DNA of 64,000 bases from an uncultured Pirellulales bacterium (GTDB lineage Bacteria > Planctomycetota > Planctomycetia > Pirellulales > Thermoguttaceae): the NCBI GenBank assembly GCA_938015445.1, contig CALLPE010000008.1, positions 186,001-250,000 on the forward strand, given 5' to 3'. Made by a program: the position numbers and the translations under genes. The notes under the pieces are model-generated. The model made no database searches and was not told the DNA's origin. It was given only the letters and a program-made list of their open reading frames with translations. This document shows positions 57,750 through 64,000 of the stretch, in pieces. Each line of letters starts with the position of its first letter. Position 1 is the first letter of the stretch.

Positions 57750-58450
57750 ATTCTCCACAATTCCCAAGTTGCCGCCTCAGTCTTCGCAGCACAAATTGCC
57801 TATTTGCCTGCCATAGCGCTTCGATGCCAGCAAGCTCGCCCCTCCCGATGGGCACAGCAATCTACCGTCCAACAAGTGTCGTCAACTTGTTCTTTGCCGA
57901 CGGCTGGTGTCAACCAGCCCACCACGGCACGGCTTGCTGAGTTTGGTCTCCTGCCAGGGAAGCTGTTACGCGGCTATGTGCTGACAGTCTTCCGGCCTCT
58001 TAAACGTTATGCAGATTGTGTTAATGCTGTCTTGATGCGACATGTTGTTTTGATGCGACCTTCCTGCTGAGCGGAAACCACTGCCGCGGCAAGCAGCGAG
58101 CTACTTAGCTCCAGCGGGCGTAGGTAACACCGGTCTTATTATATAGGTCGGCACTGACGATTGCATCAAGAAGAGCAAGGGGCTATTTTCTTCGCTATTG
58201 TCCGCGGCGTCGAGGTTGGCACACTGGCACCAATTCCCGCGCCGCAAGTGGGGGCGCAGGGTGGGTCGTCGGCTATGCTCCAAGTGGATATAATCCAGGT
58301 TTTTGGCCCTAGCTGTGCGTGCGGTGCAGACTGGGAAGCCATGTGGCCTTCCAGTGGGCAGTGCCGGCTGGCAACGGGCGCACATTCCGGCGCGCTCGAA
58401 TACGGCCGGTATGCACGCAACGAAGTTCACGGCTTTGGGAAGTTCAGGCT
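57750..58450. other. Divergent region between thrS and glgP
   Basis: 701 bp. No supported gene; the frame extending upstream of glgP looks non-coding. TTGATGCGAC recurs 18 bp apart near 58034 and 58052. No T-box-like leader was recognised on the thrS side. Confidence 0.5.
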
Positions 58451-60652
58451 ATGAGTCAGACCGAAATTGCCCTGAATCAGTCGCGAAAAGAACCACCAGC
58501 AACGCTGGGGCTGACGGCCGAAAACCTGTACGAAAAGTGCATGGCCCTGGCCCGCAACCTCTGGTGGACCTGGCAGCCGGAAGTAATCAATCTTTTCAGA
58601 GACCTGGACCCGATCCGCTGGCGCCAGTTGGACCACAACCCGATCGCCTTGCTGTCGGAGTTCACTCCGGAACGGTTGGAGATGAGGGCGGCGGAACTGG
58701 TATTGCACAGCCGCATCAACCATGCCTTCCGCCGGCTGAAGGAATATTTGAGCGAAACCCCGCTGTGGGGCAGGACCCGCTCGGGGGTGTTGGGTTCCAA
58801 GCCAGTAGCCTATTTTTCGTTGGAGTTTGGGGTTCACGAGTCGGTGCCCATTTACTCCGGTGGGTTGGGCGTGCTTTCAGGCGATCACATAAAAAGCGCC
58901 AGCGCCCTGGGGGTGCCGCTGGTGGCGGTGGGGCTGTTTTACGACCAGGGGTATTTCAAACAGCACTTGGATATCAATGGGTGGCAGCAGGAAGAATACA
59001 TCAACATCAAAGTGGAAAACCTGCCCATGGAGCCTGCCCGCGGCCCAGACGGCAAGCCGATTACCGTCGAGATTCAGACTCGCACCGGCCGTCTGCTGGC
59101 CAAGGTGTGGCTGATGCGGGTGGGCCGGGTGAACTTGTATTTGCTGGATTGCGACGTGCCGGGCAACAGTCCCGAAGACCGCGAGCTGACCGCCCGGCTC
59201 TACGGCGGCGATAATCGCACCCGCATCCGACAGGAGCTAGTGGCCGGGGTGGGCGGTGTCAGGGCGCTGCGGGCCTTGGGGATTTATCCGGGGGTATATC
59301 ACCTGAACGAGGGCCACAGCGCCTTTGCCACCCTGGAAGCCACACGCATGGTGATGAAAGACGACGGCAAGACTTTCGACGAGGCCCTGCGCGAAGTCGC
59401 TCGGCACACCGTCTTCACCACCCATACCCCAGTGCCCGCCGGACACGACCGTTTCGACCGCAATCTGGTCGAAGAGCATTTGGGACCGTTGCGCGACGAG
59501 CTGGGTATTTCTTTGGAACAGTTCATGGGCTTGGGGCGCGTCGAACCGCAGAATGAGCACGAACCGTTCTGCATGACTGTGCTAGCGCTGAAGCTGTCGC
59601 GGCACGCCAATGCCGTAAGCAACTTGCACGGATACACTTCGCGGCGGATGTGGTCGCACTTATGGCCCTGGCGGGTGGAAGAGGAAGTTCCCATCGGCCA
59701 CATTACCAATGGCGTACACATCGAAAGCTGGCTCGCCTGGCAAATGCAGCAGCTTTTCGACCGATATTTCCCTGTCGGGTGGATGTCGCGAATGGGCGAA
59801 CCAGAGGTGTGGCAGGCGGTACACAACATCGACCCGGGCGAGTTGTGGGAAACGCACTACTCGCTGAAGAACCTGTTGCTAGCCTTCGTGCGCCGCCGAG
59901 TTAGCCGCCAGTGCCGCCGCCGCAGCGAAAGCGACGAGGCCGTCGAGGCGGCACGCAACATCCTCGACCCCAACACGCTGACGATCGGCTTTGGCCGGCG
60001 GTTCGCCACCTACAAACGCGCCGATCTGATCCTGACCGATCTTGAGCGGCTAGCCAGACTGGTGAACGATCCCCAGCGTCCCATCCAGTTGGTCTTCGCG
60101 GGCAAGGCTCACCCCGCCGACGAGCCTGGCAAGCACCTGATCAAGCGCATTGCCAGTTTGCGGCACGACCCGCGCTTTGCCGGCCGGGTAGCCTTCATCG
60201 AAGATTACGATATCAACGTCTGCCGTCACTTGGTGCAGGGGGTCGACGTGTGGCTGAATACTCCGCGGCGCCCGTTGGAAGCCTCGGGCACCAGCGGACA
60301 GAAAGCGGTTCTCAACGGGGTGCTACACCTTTCGGTGCTCGACGGCTGGTGGGCCGAGGCTTACGACGGCTCGAATGGTTTTGCGATCGGACGTGGCACC
60401 CATCACTCCGACCCGCAGGTCACCGATGCACGCGACGCTGCCGACTTGTATCGCGTGCTGGAGCAGGAGGTAATTCCGCTGTACTACGATCGGGACATCG
60501 ACGGCTTGCCGCGGGCGTGGATCAAACGGATGATGAACTCCATCAGCTCGCTGGCATGGCGGTTCAGCGCCCAGCGGATGGTGGCCGATTACGTACAGCA
60601 CGCCTACTTGCCCGCCGCCGGTGGGACAAGTTGCGACATGAACTTCCGCTAA
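58451..60652 (+). CDS. glgP: Alpha-glucan (glycogen) phosphorylase, short bacterial type
   Basis: 733 aa from the ATG at 58451. Releases glucose 1-phosphate from glycogen or maltodextrin using pyridoxal phosphate. PVAYFSLEFGVHESVPIYSGG and GVLSGDHIKSAS are typical of the GlgP group related to glycosyltransferase 35. SGTSGQKAVLNG holds the PLP lysine (Lys618), followed by LSVLDGWWAEAYDG. Upstream in-frame residues lack family similarity. No other glycogen gene lies nearby. Confidence 0.93.
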   Translation: MSQTEIALNQSRKEPPATLGLTAENLYEKCMALARNLWWTWQPEVINLFRDLDPIRWRQLDHNPIALLSEFTPERLEMRAAELVLHSRINHAFRRLKEYLSETPLWGRTRSGVLGSKPVAYFSLEFGVHESVPIYSGGLGVLSGDHIKSASALGVPLVAVGLFYDQGYFKQHLDINGWQQEEYINIKVENLPMEPARGPDGKPITVEIQTRTGRLLAKVWLMRVGRVNLYLLDCDVPGNSPEDRELTARLYGGDNRTRIRQELVAGVGGVRALRALGIYPGVYHLNEGHSAFATLEATRMVMKDDGKTFDEALREVARHTVFTTHTPVPAGHDRFDRNLVEEHLGPLRDELGISLEQFMGLGRVEPQNEHEPFCMTVLALKLSRHANAVSNLHGYTSRRMWSHLWPWRVEEEVPIGHITNGVHIESWLAWQMQQLFDRYFPVGWMSRMGEPEVWQAVHNIDPGELWETHYSLKNLLLAFVRRRVSRQCRRRSESDEAVEAARNILDPNTLTIGFGRRFATYKRADLILTDLERLARLVNDPQRPIQLVFAGKAHPADEPGKHLIKRIASLRHDPRFAGRVAFIEDYDINVCRHLVQGVDVWLNTPRRPLEASGTSGQKAVLNGVLHLSVLDGWWAEAYDGSNGFAIGRGTHHSDPQVTDARDAADLYRVLEQEVIPLYYDRDIDGLPRAWIKRMMNSISSLAWRFSAQRMVADYVQHAYLPAAGGTSCDMNFR

Positions 60653-60778
60653 CCGGCCACGAGCTTGCCGCAAATTGGTATGCAGGGCATTGCTGCCGTT
60701 GCGGGTAGCACATATTCCGGTCGTCGTTTTGTCTGCTGACGCACGACGTGCCGTCATCGGTTGTCCGGTATCGCTGGG

Positions 60779-60913
60779 TTGACCGTTAGTTGTCGACCGA
60801 CCGTTATTTTTAAGTTGACCATTAGTTTTCGTAGTTTTCGGTCGACCATCAGTTTTGTGTCGACCGTCAGTCCTCGATTGACCATTAGTTTTCGATTGAC
60901 CATTAGATTTACC
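60779..60913. repeat. Tandem array of seven 18-bp units
   Basis: The unit resembles TTGACCATTAGTTTTCGA. Copies at 60779-60796, 60797-60814, 60815-60841 (with a 9-bp insertion), 60842-60859, 60860-60877, 60878-60895 and 60896-60913. Ends 20 bp before the oxidoreductase start, so it covers the promoter and leader position. The rest of the gap 60653-60933 shows nothing else. Confidence 0.9.
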
Positions 60914-60933
60914 TAGAGTTGACTGAAGGGCAA

Positions 60934-61509
60934 ATGAAAATTCTCGTCGTCATCGGTCATCAGCGGGTGGGCAGTTTCTGTCATGCGATAGCAGCGGCTG
61001 CCGTAGAGGAACTGCGACGTGCCGGTCATGAGATAGTGTTTCATGACCTTTACCAGGAACGATTCGATCCGGTGCTGCGGCACGAGGAAATCCACGACCC
61101 CAACCAAGCCGACCCCGTTGTCCGCCGGCATATCGACGAACTGCTGGCCGCTGACGGATACCTGATAGTGCATCCGAACTGGTGGGGCCAACCGCCGGCG
61201 ATGCTTAAAGGTTGGATCGACCGGGTGATCCGCCAGGGAGTGGCCTACCAGTTCACTGCCTCAGGGGTCGAAGGGTTGCTCAAAGGCAAAAAGGCGCTGG
61301 TGCTGACCACCTCGAACACGCCGCGCGAGGACGAGCTGCGCCTATATGGCGATCCGCTGGAAAACCTGTGGAAGAACTGCATCTTCGGCTTTTGCGGCGT
61401 TACGGATTTTCTGCGCCGCAACTTCGAATCCATTGTCCTCAGCACGCCTCAACAGCGTGCCGAGTGGCTGGACGAAGTCCGCCGCCTGGTGCGCAGCCAT
61501 TTCGGCTGA
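60934..61509 (+). CDS. Flavodoxin-fold NAD(P)H quinone oxidoreductase
   Basis: 191 aa from the ATG at 60934 (GAAGGG upstream). MKILVVIGHQRVGSFCHAIA begins the fold; HPNWWGQPPAMLKGWIDRVI is the flavin/active-site segment typical of NQO1/KefF-like reductases. GKKALVLTTSNTP and CGVTDFLRRNFESI follow. Two-electron reduction of quinones is the family reaction. The gene stands alone, immediately behind the 18-bp repeat array. Confidence 0.88.
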   Translation: MKILVVIGHQRVGSFCHAIAAAAVEELRRAGHEIVFHDLYQERFDPVLRHEEIHDPNQADPVVRRHIDELLAADGYLIVHPNWWGQPPAMLKGWIDRVIRQGVAYQFTASGVEGLLKGKKALVLTTSNTPREDELRLYGDPLENLWKNCIFGFCGVTDFLRRNFESIVLSTPQQRAEWLDEVRRLVRSHFG

Positions 61510-61611
61510 GACGCTCGCCGCCGGGCGATTGGGTTCTGCGCTATTACCAGGCCGCTTGCTACTACCGCCGCACACTACGGCACTACGGCACTGCGGCTAC
61601 CGGTGGTTGCA

Positions 61612-62268
61612 TCAGGCCCGCAGCCGCCGCCTGCCGATTCCAACCACCACAGCCCCAGCCGCCAGCAGACCCAGGCAACCTGGTTCGGGCACGCACACCG
61701 TATTGACCACGATTTCGGAGATGTTCGTGCTTTCGACCAGTTGAAAGGTGATGGTTTCGAACTCCGGGTTGGGGTCGATTCGGATCAGGCCGTTGTACGT
61801 GTACCATGTGCCAGCCCCCCACCGGATCGCCGGCAGACCAGTAGGCAGACTGGTCCCAGGCGGATCGGTGGTGGGAGGATCGCCGGTGGGCGTGACCGAC
61901 TTGTCGGCGGTGATCTGCCAAAAAACTAGCTTGTACAGGTCCGGATCGGGATTGTTGGGGACCTTGATCGTCAGCGTGCCGCCCAGAGGATCGGAAATGT
62001 GCCACGTGGGGATGATTTGTTCATGTGGGCCGACTTCGGGTACGACCTCGGCCCCAGTGAAGCTGACTGTGGGAAGGCCGTAGGGATTTTCGAATCCCGG
62101 ATTAGGTGGGACCATTTGGGTTCCAGAGTTCATTTGCGTATCCCATTCTTGGGAAGTTTGCTTGGGCAGCGACTGGCTCCACGGTGGCGGAAAGACCACC
62201 TCTGCCGAGCATAGACGAACTAGCCACAGCAACGTACCCCCACAAACCAGCAGCGTTCTGGCGTTCAT
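61612..62268 (-). CDS. PEP-CTERM secreted protein
   Basis: 218 aa from the ATG at 62268 (AGGGGG 9 bp upstream). Signal peptide (TLLVCGGTLLWLVRLCSA). The middle is Pro/Thr-rich with short PPTTDPPGTSLPTG-type sequence, then VPEP, a hydrophobic helix (LGLLAAGAVVVGIG) and RRRLRA. Third PEP-CTERM protein in the window. Internal domain not recognised. Confidence 0.82.
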   Translation of the reverse strand: MNARTLLVCGGTLLWLVRLCSAEVVFPPPWSQSLPKQTSQEWDTQMNSGTQMVPPNPGFENPYGLPTVSFTGAEVVPEVGPHEQIIPTWHISDPLGGTLTIKVPNNPDPDLYKLVFWQITADKSVTPTGDPPTTDPPGTSLPTGLPAIRWGAGTWYTYNGLIRIDPNPEFETITFQLVESTNISEIVVNTVCVPEPGCLGLLAAGAVVVGIGRRRLRA

Positions 62269-63186
62269 GAGAAAACCCCCTGGAAATTGGACTGTAAATA
62301 GTGACGTCCCCAAGTTGATGTGTTGTGCGGGGCATCGCGCAGCCGGAGAACAGCGCCCGAAGATGCTTTTCTATGCGCGGGCAAAAGAACCGGCAGCATA
62401 GTAACGGTAGCAAGGGACAGCTACACTCCGAGGCACGCTGCGGTCACAAGCGGTCATCAACGACAAGCTTTCCACCGCAGCCGGTTGTGCTTTGTGGCAT
62501 GGGGGCTGCAAACCGTTTCTTCCTACGCAAACGCTCGGTGGACGCTGCCTCGCAAGCCGGAAGGTTCGGAACCGCTACACGGTTCACCACAAAGAACGAA
62601 GAAACGGTCGTTGACCCTTAGCCTAACGGGTAAAGTATCCCGGTCAAGCGTTTGGTGAAGATTCTTCCGATCGACTCCGGCTGATGGGCTTGCCCAAAAC
62701 CTCACAAGCAGTAACACGGCCCGCATACTTCCGCAGCAGCGGCAGGCCAACGCCTGGAAGTTTATTCGCAGCATGGGTGGGGCAGTCACACCTATTAACA
62801 GGAGTGTGCCGCCAGCATCCTGCTTCCGTTCGCGCATTGCCGCTGACAGCCCGGCAGTTCCGCCGGCCATACCCTGGGCACTGCGGCGGCTGCGAATTGC
62901 CACAGGGGGCACTCGGCGTGATTAGGCACGTCGGCCGCAGCCCTTTGCAGCGCAACTAATTGTGCGTTTGACATTTAGGAAACCGGCGGCCAAACATCGG
63001 CCGAGTCTTGCTGCACCCAGTGCTACGGTCCGCGGCAAACCTAGTCGGTACCGCCGGCGAAATCCGGTCGGCTACCTTCGGCACATTTAACCAATCGCTA
63101 ACCGGCTTATGATTTTCCACTAATTGGCCCTGCGTACGATACTGAGGGTTGAGTTACTGAGTTTGTTGTACGACAGGAATATACAG
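62269..63186. other. Long gene-free stretch
   Basis: 918 bp. Several antisense-type frames occur, but none has family-like sequence. A stretch around 62610-62690 loosely recalls a tRNA D-arm but has no consistent cloverleaf. No repeat array was seen. Confidence 0.45.
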
Positions 63187-63768
63187 ATGGGCCTTATCGC
63201 CCCTAATGAATCAACACGGTTTGGCTTGCCACGCAGGGTTGACAAACCTCCGCTCGGCGAGCGAATCAGCACAATCGTGGAACAGTTGCGGCGCGACCCG
63301 CACGCGCTGGCCATCGACGGCGCCGTGTCGCGCATTCAAGAGGTTCTCGTCGACGAGTTCCCGCCGGATAAGTTCCACAGCAACCTGTCGCGCAGCGGGC
63401 TGCGAGGCCAGCTCTTGGCTGGCATCCGCGACGGTTCCCCTGTCGTGCTAGCTTTCGCCCGCACGGAAAAAATCCCAGAGGGTGTCTGGACCTGGTACGT
63501 GAATTTGGTGGACATCGGTGGGGTGGCTGCGCGCATCGAAGACATGGTGGCCACCGTTAAGATGCCCGACGGCAGCGTATGGCGCGGCCAGAGCGGCCTG
63601 TGGCAAAACGTTTTGCTGCTACCGCCCTTCGGGCGCGTGGAGCACCGTTGGTCTTGCCCTCTGCGGTGGTGGCGGGGTGGTACTGTTAACCTGGCCTACT
63701 TCGGTTTCTATGGACCGAAAGACCGGCTGATAACTGTTCATTGCTCGGCAGTTTGCCCTTGGGCGTAG
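63187..63768 (+). CDS. Unrecognised soluble protein
   Basis: 193 aa from the ATG at 63187 (AGGA 8 bp upstream); the frame is open 21 codons further. No signal peptide or membrane helix. Contains YVNLVDIGGVAARIEDMVAT and WRGQSGLWQNVLLLPPFGRV, and ends with a Cys/Trp pair (CPWA). Amino acid use is protein-like and strand-consistent. I do not recognise a family. Confidence 0.6.
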   Translation: MGLIAPNESTRFGLPRRVDKPPLGERISTIVEQLRRDPHALAIDGAVSRIQEVLVDEFPPDKFHSNLSRSGLRGQLLAGIRDGSPVVLAFARTEKIPEGVWTWYVNLVDIGGVAARIEDMVATVKMPDGSVWRGQSGLWQNVLLLPPFGRVEHRWSCPLRWWRGGTVNLAYFGFYGPKDRLITVHCSAVCPWA

Positions 63769-64000
63769 TGGCCAGTTTTTTGTACGCCGCCTGAACGGGA
63801 ACACCGCCCGATCGAATGCGACCTTTGGGCCGCTCGACGAGTCAGGCTTTGGCATTCGTTTGCCGCGATCAGCATTCAACCGAAGCTCATACAGGCTTTC
63901 TGCGATGAGCATTCGACCGACGTTGAGGGCTGAAGCGGCAGCCGGTTGGATGGCCGACTCTTAGGGTCATTAGTTTCGCGGATGGATGCGCCAACCGCTT

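Noticed and set aside
58319..58450. N-terminal extension of glycogen phosphorylase
   Set aside because: The extra 44 codons have no similarity to the family; the ATG at 58451 starts directly before the conserved region.
60779..60913. CRISPR array
   Set aside because: The units are contiguous 18-mers with no unique spacers, and there are no cas genes. The same holds for the other arrays.
62610..62690. tRNA-like sequence
   Set aside because: A D-arm-like string is present, but no consistent acceptor, anticodon and T arms could be folded.

Overview
The window looks like a chromosomal segment of a Planctomycetota bacterium, probably of the Pirellulales type. This is inferred from gene content; there is no rRNA to place it. 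The clues are high GC with many long antisense frames, GTG and TTG starts, three PEP-CTERM secreted proteins, a Tad pilus locus that includes a protein kinase, a free-standing RNA polymerase alpha-CTD-like protein, a Tat-exported sugar-isomerase-like protein, and a flhA-flhF-flhG-sigma28 flagellar block. I found no rRNA, convincing tRNA, CRISPR array, insertion sequence or prophage.

Layout. 1-7.4 kb (minus strand): a haem-binding lipoprotein, a degenerate GGDEF protein followed by a GAF-PAS-PilZ protein, a TGS-domain GTPase and a secreted Tyr/Thr/Pro-rich protein. 7.9-10.4 kb (minus): an overlapping three-gene unit (DUF3592-like membrane protein, small beta-rich protein, P-loop ATPase). 10.6-13.9 kb: the alpha-CTD-like protein and, divergently, a PcrA/UvrD helicase. 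14.4-32.1 kb (plus): a large Tad locus with two CpaF/TadA ATPases, two Flp-like pilins, prepilin peptidase, TadE/TadG-like pseudopilins, CpaB, TadB and TadC, a zinc-ribbon membrane protein, and a 1129-residue kinase/caspase-like fusion. 32.4-35.7 kb: a Tat-exported isomerase-like protein and a convergent M16-family protein. 36.3-42.2 kb: flhA, flhF, flhG, a small membrane protein and a FliA-type sigma factor. 42.8-48.3 kb: an acyl-CoA synthetase/GNAT fusion, a YugP-like protease, a quinone reductase and a zinc-ribbon membrane protein. 48.9-54.7 kb: two paralogous envelope proteins and two PEP-CTERM proteins. 55-57.7 kb (minus): thrS and infC. 58.4-63.8 kb: glycogen phosphorylase, a flavodoxin-fold oxidoreductase, a third PEP-CTERM protein and an unrecognised protein.

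How genes may work together. The Tad locus is the most striking region. One of its two secretion ATPases carries an N-terminal FHA (phosphothreonine-binding) domain, and the locus ends with a membrane-anchored Ser/Thr kinase fused to a caspase-like protease domain. A phosphorylation-gated pilus or secretion machine linked to a protease is a plausible reading, but it is inference. The flagellar block and the GGDEF/PilZ pair suggest that both motility and surface attachment are regulated.

A second theme is structural. At least fifteen gene-free stretches hold short direct or tandem repeats, most with units of 18-26 bp. Each locus has a different unit sequence. A similar 21-bp array lies in frame inside the helicase gene.
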